From Nothophaeocryptopus gaeumannii (Eukaryota > Ascomycota > Dothideomycetes > Mycosphaerellales > Mycosphaerellaceae): a stretch of 64,000 nucleotides of DNA. Positions 34,441-44,782 of this stretch are shown piece after piece. The position numbers and the translations under genes were made by a program. Numbering within the stretch: the stretch's first letter is position 1; each line of letters opens with the position of its first letter. Below the pieces are notes generated by a model. The model was not told the DNA's origin. It did not search any database and was given only the letters and a program-made list of their open reading frames with translations. The stretch is from the NCBI GenBank assembly GCA_031771865.1, contig JASISA010000002.1, forward strand, positions 558,001-622,000. Reading direction: 5' to 3'.

Positions 34441-35133
34441 GTACGCAAGCAGAATACAACACTGAAAAATCTCAGCCCGCGATCAGCGTATCTGGTGTAC
34501 AAGTGTGCGGTTGGGGTAGCTGATGTCGAAAGAGATGACGAGGCATGTTACATTCTCCAAAGACTCAGAGGTCCCAAGGGCGACGACAGCGGAGGAACAG
34601 AAGCCCAGCTCAAGAATATTCGAGAGGTAGTCAGTCTGAAGAAGGAGACCACTCATCGAGCTTCCTGTCTGAATATGCCTTTTCGCATTGGATCTGGCAA
34701 GCTCCGCACATAGCCCCGTCTGGTCAGCCATCGACGCTGGATGCTTCGATCCAATCCAAGGTCCATTGCTCTCGGTGCGTGTCTGTCAGAAGGTCCAGAA
34801 TATCCAGATATGCATGGACCCGTCAGCACCTCTCCCCAAAAATGCATTTTCCATTTCAGCCACGCGGCACAAGCATCTCTGACGTCACATCTGGCGCACG
34901 GTCCAAGTTCACATGAAGTCAACGTTTGTTTCGTTATTGGGGCTACGAGTACAAGCTACTGGTAGGTTGTCAAAAGCATTCACAGAGAATGCGAAAATCC
35001 CTCAGCTCTGGCCTTTTTGGTATCCTGTACCAATGCAAGTTTGAGCTGCCTCCCTGATGACTCACAATTTTTCGAATCTCTGCTCGTCGCCCGTCTTTTC
35101 CTGGGAATCGTTCGCATCTGCGCCGGCATCTTC
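34441..35133. other. Intergenic, 693 bp
   Basis: Possible decayed downstream part of the F-box gene, not recognisable. A perfect CRE-type TGACGTCA palindrome lies at 34880-34887, in the NCS-1 3' side. Confidence 0.4.
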
Positions 35134-36355
35134 TCATACCAATCCGTCGTAAAGTGAGAGCGCTGACACGATCGTCTCGTCGCGCTTGCTTCCCTCCTGG
35201 ATGCTCGTCAGCTTCTTGTCCTCGGCCATGCAAAGTACTGTTCCGACTCACCTTGAACTCCGCCATATCTAGACTGCCATTCTCGTCCTTGTCCATCATC
35301 CTGAAGATCTTCTTCACTCTCTTCTCCGGTGTGTCCTCGTCTTCAGGCAGCTTCACCATGCTTCCGACCATCTTGTATATCGCTTCCACAATCGCCAGCA
35401 TCTCGTCGTAGCTGATCTTACCATCACCGTCGATATCGTATAATTGGAAAGCCCAGTCCAACTTGTCCTCCATCTTCCCTCTACTAGTAACGGAGAGTGC
35501 GCAGATGAACTCCTTGAAGTCTATGCTTCCTGACTTGTCGGCATCGAAGACATTAAACACGTAATCGGCGAATGAGGACGGATCTCCGAACGGGAAGAAC
35601 TGCTTATAGATCTTCTGGAACTCGGCCTTGGTGAGCATGCCGCTGGGGCAGTCCTTCAGGAAGCCTTAAGATACGATCAGCACGCGTCTTCCTGTTGGAG
35701 GTATGTAGCACATGACGTACCCTTATACCATTGTTGCAGCTCCTTCTTGTCGAAATGTGTGGCTTTTTGCAAGTCGGCCAGTTCTTGCTGGCTCAGCTTG
35801 CTCTGACTGTTGGAGCGATGCACTGTCAGCTTGTCCTTGAACATCTCCAGGTGTGAAACACCTGTGCTGTGTCGCATCTCTGTTTCGAGGTCTTGCATGC
35901 CAATCTTCAAGGCGCATTCCTGCTTGGCTTTAAAGGCCGGGTAGCTGTGGGAAATGTTCCGAGGTATACGAAAGGGGCGAGGGCGAGCATAGTGACCAGT
36001 ATCAGCGATGCTGGTCCTTCGCTCTCGGAGCGGTTGTTGTTCGGAGGGAGCTATGTCGGGGATGATATCGTGAACCGGCTTCTTGACCTTGGGGGTGTCG
36101 GCCATGTCGAAGGTTGTCGCAGTTCCTGTCCCACTGTATCCAAAGCGCTTGTACTGCAGACAGCACGTGTTTGCGTTCGTTTGTGACGTTTTCCGAAGAA
36201 CTCGTGCCAGCGCACCCCAAGCAGCCTAAACCAGGATCTCTCCACTTTCGCCCAAGAAAGCGGTTGCGACTGACAAACGTCATGTGTCTCGGGCAATACA
36301 AGGCCACGTGAGAAGAACAAGTGAAGGAAAGACTGTGTACTGACCTCTTGCCCAT
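35134..36355 (-). CDS. NCS1: Neuronal calcium sensor 1 (frequenin) homologue
   Basis: Four exons: 36345..36355, 35721..35806, 35252..35664 and 35134..35196, giving 190 aa, exactly the NCS-1 length. The first exon has only 11 nt (ATG GGC AAG AG) and supplies the myristoylation start MGKSQSKLS. The first intron is 538 nt; the others are 56 and 55. EF hands 2-4 are visible as DADKSGSIDFKEF, DIDGDGKISYDEM and DKDENGSLDMAEF; EF1 is degenerate (CPSGMLTKAEF) as usual. The C-terminus SALSLYDGLV is conserved. It senses Ca2+ at Golgi/plasma membrane and activates PI 4-kinase Pik1. It is divergent from COG6. Confidence 0.95.
35807..36105 (-). other. Open frame inside NCS-1 intron 1, in frame with exon 2
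   Basis: ATG 36105 (context CGACATGGCC) starts 99 codons without a stop that run straight into NCS-1 exon 2 in the same frame. They encode a polar segment (starts MADTPKVKKPVHDIIPDIAP; ends KDKLTVHRSNS). An unspliced or internally initiated transcript would give NCS-1 with a roughly 99-aa N-terminal extension and no myristoyl glycine. It resembles no known domain. It may be chance. Confidence 0.4.
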
Positions 36356-37212
36356 GGCGGGCGACTGGTTCCCGTATGTTGGAACACCGCAGTGGTGAGA
36401 GTGATATCGAACAGCAGGCGGGACCGAGTCAGGTTGGGTGGACAGAAGAGTGGGACGTGGGACAAGGACTTGTTCGGCGCAGAGTCGTTCGCGGGTCGAG
36501 GGCGTTGGCAGAGGCTTGGGGTGCTTGTCAGAATTGACCGGGGCGCGGCGGACGGGTCTTGTAGGCGTGGAAGTGGTGAATAGTGAGAAAGGTAGGTAGT
36601 TGTGGTCTAGAATGAGGCAAGCATGTTGGCATCGCGCTTGGGTGTATCGCGGGGCGGTTTGATCGATGCAGCAGCCAGCATAGCCACAATCGATCATCAC
36701 GGCACCGGATTGGCGGCACCCACGCTGCCGTGCATTTGACACATGGCCGGTGCTGAGGGTTCTCCTGGAAACACATCCAGACAGACCTCCCGTTCTAGAT
36801 CCATACATGTACCATCGGCAGCTGGTGAAAGCAGGACTCCAGGAGGTGGCAGATGCGACGTCGTCTTTGGCTTCACGCTGCGAGAGCAAAGTCCCGCCAC
36901 GTTTCATTGGAGCCGAAGCCGCATCGGCCCTGGAGCCTCCGACGACGAACTCCTGCAAAGAACATCCTCCAGGCTCATACGGAGTACGACATTCATTGAA
37001 TTGCAACTCGAGGCAATCAACTCACTATCCATCGCTACCAGCACACAGACTTCACTGTCGTATGCGTGGAGGATACGTACCAGATGCTGCCCTGAGCCGG
37101 ATCACTGCTCCCCTGCCGCCGACGCGCGGAACAGAAGTCAAAATCTGTCAGACAAGTGATCTAATACATCTCCTTGGGCAGATGTCAGCGGGCTAGGGGT
37201 GCGAATACGGCC
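36356..37212. promoter_or_regulatory. Divergent promoter between NCS-1 and COG6
   Basis: 857 bp. A 334-codon minus-strand open frame overlaps this region and NCS-1 intron 1 but has no recognisable domain and is not annotated as a gene. Confidence 0.45.
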
Positions 37213-39288
37213 ATGGCAAACTCATACTTCGACAGAGTATCATCGCCGGCGACTGAGAATGGTGGCTCAATTCTCTCACCAACAATGCCAAGCGTGGGCG
37301 GGACCAAATCTAATGCTCTACAAAACAGGATTACAAGCGTCCTTTCCGCGTCGTACGCCGATCTGGAGATCAGAGATGCGCTGTCTATCCTGGATGAAAG
37401 AGGTCTGCACAACACCGCAAATGCTCGGCGCAACTTGAGGCTGGACGTACAGGGAGAGCTCATCCAATGCAATGGCAAGATCGTGCAAGACTTCGGCAAG
37501 GTGGCCGAACAGCTCAAACGCATTGGCAGTGCGATCACCAATCTCAACAACAGTTGTGCGGAGATGCGCAAGCACATCGCTGCTTCAATTCGCGATACAG
37601 GACCAATGCTCGATGAGGCGAAATCAATTCTTGCAGACCGGCGACAAGTTGAAACCAAACGGCAGCTTTTGGAGGCTTTCAAAAAACACTTTGTTGTGTC
37701 AGATGCTGATCTGGCTACTTTGACATCGACTGCCGAGCCTGTGAATGACGATTTCTTCAAAGTACTTACCCGAGTCAAGAAGATACACGAAGACAGTCAG
37801 GTCTTGCTTGGGTCCGAGAACCAACGACTGGGTCTGGAGATCCTGGAGCAGAGCTCGCGTCATCTCAATGCTGCTTTCCAAAAGCTATACAGATGGATTC
37901 AAAAAGAGTTCAAATCTTTGGATCTGGAGAATCCACAGATCAGCGCTGCCATCCGACGAGCTCTTCGTGTGCTCGCAGAGAGACCGACACTGTTCCAGAA
38001 CTGCCTGGACTTCTTCGCTGAAGCTAGAGAGCACATACTATCGAACAACTTCTATGCGGCTCTGACAGGATCGCCAGTATACCCCGACCATCCAGTCATG
38101 GGTAAAGCAATTGAACTGTCTGCTCACGACCCGCTGAGATATCTCAGTGACATGTTAGCATGGGCACACTCTGCCACTGTTTCCGAGCGAGAAGCGCTTG
38201 AAGTTCTATTCATCGCAGAAGGCGACGAGATCGCCAAGAGCATCCAAGCGGGCATCGAGAGCGAGCCGTGGTCAAGATCAGAAGACAGTGACGTGCAGCC
38301 CTTCGATGGCCGCAAAGCCTTGAATGAGCTTGTCGATCGAGACCTAGCTGGTGTTTTCAGACTTCTGAGGCAACGGACAGAGCAGGTCATTCAGAGTCAT
38401 GAGGATGCTACACTGGCATACAAGATATTGAACCTGGTCAACTTCTATAGCAACATCTTCGCAAACCTCGTGGGGCAGGAGTCGGCCCTCATCGCATCTC
38501 TCAGCCCACTCTCGAATACAGCCATGCGCGCGTTCAGGTCAACGACGCGAGACCATGTCACGAATCTCCAGACTGATTTCGCCATATCAACAGACGATCT
38601 CGCTCCTCCCGAGTTCCTTGTAGACGCGCTGCAGACGTTGAAAGTACTGATGAAGAGTTACGACACTTCTAATGTCCACGCGAGCCGCGCGCAACGCATC
38701 GAGGGCTTTCAACCGATTCTGCAAGAAGCACTGGATCCTTTCTTGGCAGGATGCGAGAACATCACGAGAAGACTACGTGCGCCGAATAGTCACATTTTTG
38801 CCCTGAACTGCTTGTTCGCTACCAAAGACGTACTCGGGTCGTATTCGTTCGCCGACCGAAGCGAGGAATTACAGCCCAGAATCGAATCACACGGAGCCGA
38901 ATTGACAGCATCAGTGCACGCCTGGTTCCTGAAAGAATCGGGGCTCAAGACTCTCGTCGATACCGTCGCCACCACCGAGAACTTGGCATCATCGTATAAA
39001 GATCCTGGTCAGCTGCTGTCAATAGCGCAACAGCTCGATGCGTTCTTGCCGGCCGCGACTGAGGATGCGAGAGCTTTCCTGAGCCAGCTTGAGAATAAGA
39101 CTGCAGCCAGGAGAGTGATCGAGCAGGCTGCTGAGCGCTTCTGTGAAGACTTTCAAGAGATCGAGAATCTTGTCATTCAGGCGGATGAGATTAGGGCCAA
39201 GCAGGTCAATGGTGATGTTGAAGACGAGGTGTGGTTGAGGGAATGCTTCCCGCGAACGGAGGACGAGCTTCGCGTTTTGTTGAGCTGA
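37213..39288 (+). CDS. COG6: Conserved oligomeric Golgi complex subunit 6
   Basis: A single exon of 691 aa from ATG 37213 (MANSYFDRVSS). It matches COG6: LQNRITSVLSASYADLEIRDALSILDERG near the start, coiled-coil prone LRLDVQGELIQCNGKIVQDFGKV at about residues 75-100, and the long helical CATCHR-type remainder (e.g. RPTLFQNCLDFFAEARE). COG is a tethering complex for retrograde vesicles within the Golgi and is needed for glycosylation; COG6 is in lobe B. A longer frame upstream lacks an ATG, so this start is preferred. Confidence 0.95.
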   Translation: MANSYFDRVSSPATENGGSILSPTMPSVGGTKSNALQNRITSVLSASYADLEIRDALSILDERGLHNTANARRNLRLDVQGELIQCNGKIVQDFGKVAEQLKRIGSAITNLNNSCAEMRKHIAASIRDTGPMLDEAKSILADRRQVETKRQLLEAFKKHFVVSDADLATLTSTAEPVNDDFFKVLTRVKKIHEDSQVLLGSENQRLGLEILEQSSRHLNAAFQKLYRWIQKEFKSLDLENPQISAAIRRALRVLAERPTLFQNCLDFFAEAREHILSNNFYAALTGSPVYPDHPVMGKAIELSAHDPLRYLSDMLAWAHSATVSEREALEVLFIAEGDEIAKSIQAGIESEPWSRSEDSDVQPFDGRKALNELVDRDLAGVFRLLRQRTEQVIQSHEDATLAYKILNLVNFYSNIFANLVGQESALIASLSPLSNTAMRAFRSTTRDHVTNLQTDFAISTDDLAPPEFLVDALQTLKVLMKSYDTSNVHASRAQRIEGFQPILQEALDPFLAGCENITRRLRAPNSHIFALNCLFATKDVLGSYSFADRSEELQPRIESHGAELTASVHAWFLKESGLKTLVDTVATTENLASSYKDPGQLLSIAQQLDAFLPAATEDARAFLSQLENKTAARRVIEQAAERFCEDFQEIENLVIQADEIRAKQVNGDVEDEVWLRECFPRTEDELRVLLS

Positions 39289-39462
39289 GCATAGTCGCAG
39301 GTCGTGAAACTCTATCAGGGTGGCTTTGCAAACACCGGCCATTAAAATGCACAACGGCCAGAACAGCTATCCTTGTGCGACAGCTCAGCCGCAATTGCGC
39401 AACACTATCCGTCCTGATCTCTTATACCCGCATCTTGACTTCTCATACAGCACAACTCAAGC

Positions 39463-41392
39463 ATGGCACACGACGACAGTTTGTCCGCAAGGTCGGAATG
39501 TTCGCGTGATGAGGACTCGCTTTTGTCAGCCGACGACAATGTGTCTTCTTTGGCCTCAGTTTCGGGGCGTGCACACAGCGACGAGACCGAACATTCATCT
39601 CGATCGCAAAGCCTTCAACAAGTGGTTGATGAGACTGACACGGAAGTGGAAGAGTTTCAAGCACCCAGACAGCAAACCTCCATCTTGTCCCAATCAGATC
39701 GGAACGCCGCGTTGCTGGAGACGACCAAAATAGCCAGGACCATATCAATTGAGCCCCGACATCGCAAAGTACTAGTGTCTGGCACGAGCACATCTGCGGT
39801 ATTACTGATTGGACTCATCCCGCTCATTGCCATTGGCGTATCGAGCAGATGGATCTATTCCGACCTGGACCTGTCTTCCAGATGGACGAATAACATACCC
39901 ATGGGACAACACCGATTTCTCAGGCCAGATATGGAAGACGATTTCATTCGTCAGTATTACATTGGAATTCGTACATTCATCGTTCAGCGCCGCGAAGGCC
40001 ATTGATATATTCTGGGACATTGTCGTCGGTGGTGGAGGGCAAGTCCTTATCTCTTACTGCATTAGGCCGCTCATTGGAAAGGCATTGATCCAGTCGATGG
40101 TTATCAGACCGGCGACGTTCGACCTGTTCGCGACACTTGCCTTGAAGACGACTACGCTCGAATCCATGCACATGAGTGCAAAGGCAGCTTGGCCGTTTTC
40201 AGCACGTAATATGCAGCAGAAACACACTGCGGCTGTCGTCAGCTACTATACATCATCGCGGCACTCGCCTACGTTTCGGTGTTTCCGATTATTTTCTCTG
40301 CAGTGACTGGATATCAGACTATAGATACCGCATATGTTGCTCGATCAGAAACCGGCGATCTCGTCGGAGCTTCGCAACTACAGCTCGTGCGTGCTGTCGA
40401 TGAAGATGGTGCTCGCGTTGGCCTGACTAGCCCGTTCCCGATAGGCAATGACACACTAGATGCAACGGGTGTAATCGAAGGCTGTGAGTTAGTCGATACC
40501 TGCAACTCTCATGACATAACATGGCTGACAATTTGATTTGACAGACTGGAAAAGCTATTCGGCCTTTGCTTCAGGTCCCGCCAACTCGAGCGTCAAAAGT
40601 ACGATCTATCCATGGAATGGCGAGGTTCACAACATTGGCCCGCCCTAACTGTCGATACAATTCTTCAGCCCGCAATACGACCTTGGCACTGGTGCTTTGA
40701 TTGTTAGGAACGACACTCAAAACGTGGGCGTTTCATACCCCGCCGGAAATGCCACGTTTCTGCCCTGGTGGATTGAAGAAAACGCCGTGTGCCAGCCTTC
40801 AAAGCAGTACCGTTGAGGCTTTTCGTTCCTCTTCCTCTTCGTCTTCTGCGTTCTGATCGCAGCCTTCACCACGGTTCTATCTGCCATGTGGACAGACATC
40901 TACTGGGACAGTCGCTACGATCGGCTGGGATACGGAAGGAACATCTACGGCGCCGTGATGGACCTAGCCCAAGCAATAGCCGCAGAATTGGGATGTGAGG
41001 GTGCCGATTATACACCCATCGAGCTGAAGGCTGCAGTCGAAAAAGCAAAAGGCTCAATGATGCCGCTGATGCCGGACAAAGTGCTCTCAAGGAGGCAACA
41101 AGCACAAGTCATCAACCACGGGTCGGTCGACTCTAAGCTTCTTCCTGGAAGTCGTGGCTTTCTTGGATACGTCTTCACTGTGCAAGACATTGAGAGATTG
41201 AAAGAATTGCTCTTCTTTTGGAAGTCGCCATCACAAACGAGGGACAATCTCTCGTTACATTGTGGTGTCGAAAACCTAGCATCCGAAGCATTGACTCCGA
41301 ACCAGGAGCAGCCTCGAGCTCGCTGGCTTCGGCGGAGTAGGAGGCGAGGCACAGTCCTCTCAGAATCATATGATGCAGCAGCTCGGCTTTAA
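39463..41392 (+). pseudogene. Decayed multi-pass membrane protein gene
   Basis: ATG 39463 opens an acidic, Ser-rich N-terminal region and a TM helix (TSAVLLIGLIPLIAIG). The frame then shifts by +1 near 39832 into AYRADGSIPTWTC..., shifts again near 40240 into QLLYIIAALAYVSVFPIIFSAV (TM), passes a good intron 40484..40544, meets TAA at 40646-40648 and TGA at 40814-40816, and continues with GFSFLFLFVFCVLIAAFTTVL (TM) to a natural stop at 41392. Between the breaks the sequence keeps coding character, and the last stretch of about 190 codons is intact. The TGA lies where Trp would fit (QYR-stop-GFSF). Family not identified with certainty; it resembles large fungal multi-TM proteins of unknown role. 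Confidence 0.7.
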
Positions 41393-41657
41393 CCTGCACT
41401 ACTGTAGCGTTTGGAGAACGACGAATATACATCCTCATTCTCTGCGTCTCTTCTCCGCAGCTTGGCTGATATGGAGTAAGATCCGCAAAGCTCCCGTTTA
41501 ACAATGGCTGATGACGTCGGTCGACGTTCAACAACAATATGACTGACATTTCCATGGGCTTCAGTCTTCCAAACATCAATAGCACTTCGCTCGTATCATT
41601 AGTTGAAAAGAGCCAAGACTTAATCGAGGATGGCCCAAAAAACAAGCATTGAATTGC

Positions 41658-42677
41658 ATGTCCCATTCAACGAACCCACAAGCATAGTCCACTGACTCCA
41701 ACCGCAGATATACGGCCGGCACGCCCAATGGCCAAAAGATCAACATTACCCTCGAAGAACTCGGATTGAACTACACCGTCCACAAAATCGACATCGCAAA
41801 GAATGTTCAGAAAGAAGACTGGTTCCTCAAAATCAACCGTACGCTTCCATCCTCCAACAACAACCCATCCACACGCTTCTTCGCCACCCATCCCTAAACC
41901 TCCAACTAACCCTCCCTCCAGCAAACGGCCGCATCCCCGCCATAGTCGACAAAACCTCCTCCCCCCAAGGCCAACGGATCTTCGAAGGCGCCTCCATCCA
42001 ACTCTACCTCACCGCAAAATACGACCCTTCCCACAAAATCTCTTTCCCCTACGATACCTCCGAATACTGGGAAATGGTCGAATGGCTCGTTTGGATGCAG
42101 TGAGTAGTCCTCAAGTATGGAAAGGTCATTTGGACGTTCGCTGAGCCTCTAACTCTTCGTTCGTCTCAGGTCCGGAATAGGACCCATGCAGGGCCAAGCA
42201 AACCATTTCTACCGCTACGCACCGACCAAGATAGATTATGCGATCCAGCGGTATCAGACGGAGACGAAACGATTATATCAAGTCCTAAACGACCGCCTCG
42301 TATCCCAAGAGAAAGCCGGCCATGGACTCTGGCTCGTCGGTGGGAAATACACGATCGCGGATCTGTGCTGTTTCTCATGGGTGAATTGGGCTGAGTGGGC
42401 TGGTATTGAGACGAAGACGTTTGAGGGATTGCAGAGGTGGTTGGAGACGATTCAGAAGAGGCCGGCGGTGGTGAGTTTCGCGAATTGAAAACACGACTGA
42501 GCTTGCAAGTGAATAGATGGCATGCTGACTTTTGGGCAGAAGAAAGGAAATAACATCCCTGACAAGTTTGAGATGAAGGAGGCGATGAAGACGAAGGAGG
42601 GAGAAGAGGAGTATGCGAAGCATCATTCGAATTGGGTAATGCAGGGGATGAAGGAGGATCAGGAGAAACATTCGTAG
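41658..42677 (+). CDS. Ure2-like glutathione S-transferase, N-terminus unresolved
   Basis: Solid exons are 41708..41838, 41922..42099, 42170..42470 and 42540..42677 (introns 83, 70 and 69 nt), about 250 aa. The thioredoxin fold starts YTAGTPNGQKINITLEELGL, with KINPNGRIPAIVD and IFEGASIQLYLTAKYD. The helical domain has LVGGKYTIADLCCFSWVNWAEWAGI. This is the fungal Ure2p-like class that conjugates glutathione. Upstream, an in-frame ATG at 41658 is followed by TAG at 41685-41687 before the domain. A good acceptor (CCAACCGCAG, ends 41707) suggests an upstream exon, but I found no donor in the right phase. Convergent with MAD1, 59 bp between stops. Confidence 0.75.
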
Positions 42678-42736
42678 AAGCGATCATCTTATCGGTCGAG
42701 ATCCTCATGTCATACACTTGTAGTTCCATTTCACAT

Positions 42737-44782
42737 CTACATCTTCAACGCCCTCGTCGTCCTCTCATAAAACTCCAACGTACAAGCCGCCAGAAAACAG
42801 GGTATCTCTTTCCTCCCCTCTACCCAGAACTCAATCAACCCACGGATCTCATTCGCGAAAGCACTTTGCGGTCCACCAGACACTTTCATCGTTCCATTCT
42901 CTCCATCAAATACGATGCTATTCTCCACCTCCTCGTCGTCTGAAAACTGGGTAGGATACAGGATACTCGTAGCTTTGACACGGCCGTTGGGCATGAAATC
43001 CAGTTTCCAGCCGAGGATTGAGCAGACTGCTTCCCGGAACTCGAGGGATTTGGCGCCCCAGATCTGTTTGAGGCGAAGGTCTTTCCTCTCCATTTTCCTG
43101 GTCTGGGCTTGCAGTTCTTCAAGTTGGAGTCGGACGCTGTCCAGGGTGCTGATGGGAACGACCATGGTTCCGTTCGGCTTGCCTTCGAGTTGAGCGAGAA
43201 GGGCCGCATTCTCTTCTCGTAGGGTCTTGAGAGCAGACATTTTGATCGCTTCGACTTCGGCGGTCGGGTTGTTGCGTAGCTCGAGGACTCGTGTTCGGGA
43301 GGACTCTTTGAGTGATGTGACTTGAGATACACTGGCTTTGAGTTCAGCCTCAAGTAGCTGATTGCGCTTTTGCAGCTTCTCGAGATCGTCTTGGAGGGTC
43401 TTCGCTTTGCGTTGGAGCTGGCCAAGTCGTTCGTCAGAAGCAGCATCTTCTTCACGTGCACGCTTTTTAGGTGACGTGACTATAGCAGGCTGGGCTTCCA
43501 ATTTGGAGATGTCTGTCTGCAGCGACTGCACTTCTGCACGGTATTGGTCAACTGTCTCTTCGAGCTCCTGTATCCGCTTTGAACGGGCTTCATCGACCTG
43601 CTCGGGCGAGAATTCGGCTTCCTCGGCTTCAAAAGTCTTCATCTGGGCACGGAGATACTCCACTTCCTTGGCAAGCAGGTTCTTCTGTCGTTCAAGACGG
43701 GCCTTCGCTCTGGCGTCCCCGACGGGCGCAGTGGCACCACTAGCGGCTGAGCTGCGAGCATGTTCGAGCTCAGACTGTAGCCGTGTCTTTTCCTCCTGCA
43801 AAGAGTGTATGTTCTCCTCCTTCACTGTGAGCTCAGGCTGAATGGTGCCGATCTTATCCATGAGATCCAGTCTCTCCAACCTCTCTTGGAGCAGTGCCTT
43901 AGCCATTTGCTCTGGAGTGTCATACCGCAGATCCTCCTCGCCTGCAGCCTCGGTCTCCAGATAACTCGTCCAGCTCTTCCTCTCATCCTCTAATATCCGT
44001 TTTTGCAGTTGCGCTTCTGCCAGCTCTCGCCGCAAATCGTCCATCATGCGCACCTTCGCCTCTAATGCTCTCTTCTCCTCTTCAACAACCTCAATGCCCT
44101 TCTGCATCTTGCGGGTCTGTTTCAACTCAGCCAGCTGCTCTCGATTCGAGCTCTCCAGCTTCTTGATGTATGCCACCTGCTCAGACAGCTCTTTCTTGAT
44201 CACAGCCAGCGTATCTGAATCGCCAGTCTGCGCCTTCAATCGCAACACCTCATTCTCCAACTCGCCGACCTCCGTCTCTTTCCACGCCAGCTTCTGTTGC
44301 GCAGTCTGCAATGCCACAACTTTCCCACTCAAGTCCTGTTGTATGTCTTCCACGCTTGCCGAAAGTGCAACATGTTTCTGTTCCAGCTCACTGTATGCAT
44401 GGTGATTCTGTCGTCCGGTGAATTCCAAGTCTGCTTTCGCTTCTTCGAGATCATCTCTGAGCGAACGATTATCGTCTTGAAGGCTTCGAACTTTCTTCTC
44501 TAACTGCAACTTCTCGTTCGCGGCACGGTCTTGCGTTTCCTGGAAGTCTCGCGACAGCGCTTCAGCCTTCTTAGTTGCCCCATTGCTTGTTGTCTCCGCT
44601 GCTTGGGCGCGCTTGAAGTCGGCCTCGGCACGATTCTGCACCTCACGCAACTCCTGTTGATGTCGCAGGTCGTTCAGATCACGTTCCTGTTTCAGCGAGT
44701 CGAGTTCATACTGGGCTGTTCGCAGTTGTGCGCGGATGTCTTCGTTGTTTATGTCGGCCCGTGAGACTGTCGACTGCTTCAT
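42737..44782 (-). CDS. MAD1: Spindle assembly checkpoint protein Mad1
   Basis: A single exon of 681 aa from ATG 44782. Almost all of it is heptad-type coiled coil (e.g. LEKKVRSLQDDNRSLRDDLE). The last 100 residues are the conserved Mad1 C-terminal RWD-type domain (SILGWKLDFMPNGRVKATS, LEFYERTTRALKM). Mad1 docks at unattached kinetochores and nuclear pores and catalyses Mad2 conversion. The frame is open upstream of this ATG and reads plausible coding sequence (QPTYDFLAIDQEPP) back to ATG GCA TGA at 44858-44866. The annotated start may therefore not be the ancestral one. Confidence 0.9.
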   Translation of the reverse strand: MKQSTVSRADINNEDIRAQLRTAQYELDSLKQERDLNDLRHQQELREVQNRAEADFKRAQAAETTSNGATKKAEALSRDFQETQDRAANEKLQLEKKVRSLQDDNRSLRDDLEEAKADLEFTGRQNHHAYSELEQKHVALSASVEDIQQDLSGKVVALQTAQQKLAWKETEVGELENEVLRLKAQTGDSDTLAVIKKELSEQVAYIKKLESSNREQLAELKQTRKMQKGIEVVEEEKRALEAKVRMMDDLRRELAEAQLQKRILEDERKSWTSYLETEAAGEEDLRYDTPEQMAKALLQERLERLDLMDKIGTIQPELTVKEENIHSLQEEKTRLQSELEHARSSAASGATAPVGDARAKARLERQKNLLAKEVEYLRAQMKTFEAEEAEFSPEQVDEARSKRIQELEETVDQYRAEVQSLQTDISKLEAQPAIVTSPKKRAREEDAASDERLGQLQRKAKTLQDDLEKLQKRNQLLEAELKASVSQVTSLKESSRTRVLELRNNPTAEVEAIKMSALKTLREENAALLAQLEGKPNGTMVVPISTLDSVRLQLEELQAQTRKMERKDLRLKQIWGAKSLEFREAVCSILGWKLDFMPNGRVKATSILYPTQFSDDEEVENSIVFDGENGTMKVSGGPQSAFANEIRGLIEFWVEGRKEIPCFLAACTLEFYERTTRALKM

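Noticed and set aside
31585..34960. Transposon remnant
   Set aside because: No terminal repeats, target duplications, or reverse transcriptase/transposase motifs seen.
36002..37006. 334-codon minus frame across the NCS-1/COG6 promoter
   Set aside because: Overlaps NCS-1 exon 1 and intron in another frame, Cys/Arg-rich mixture without domain; judged chance.
40568..40685. Intron that would remove TAA 40646 in the multi-TM gene
   Set aside because: GTACGA...TTCTTCAG looks intron-like, but its phase would put the following TM region out of frame with an early stop.
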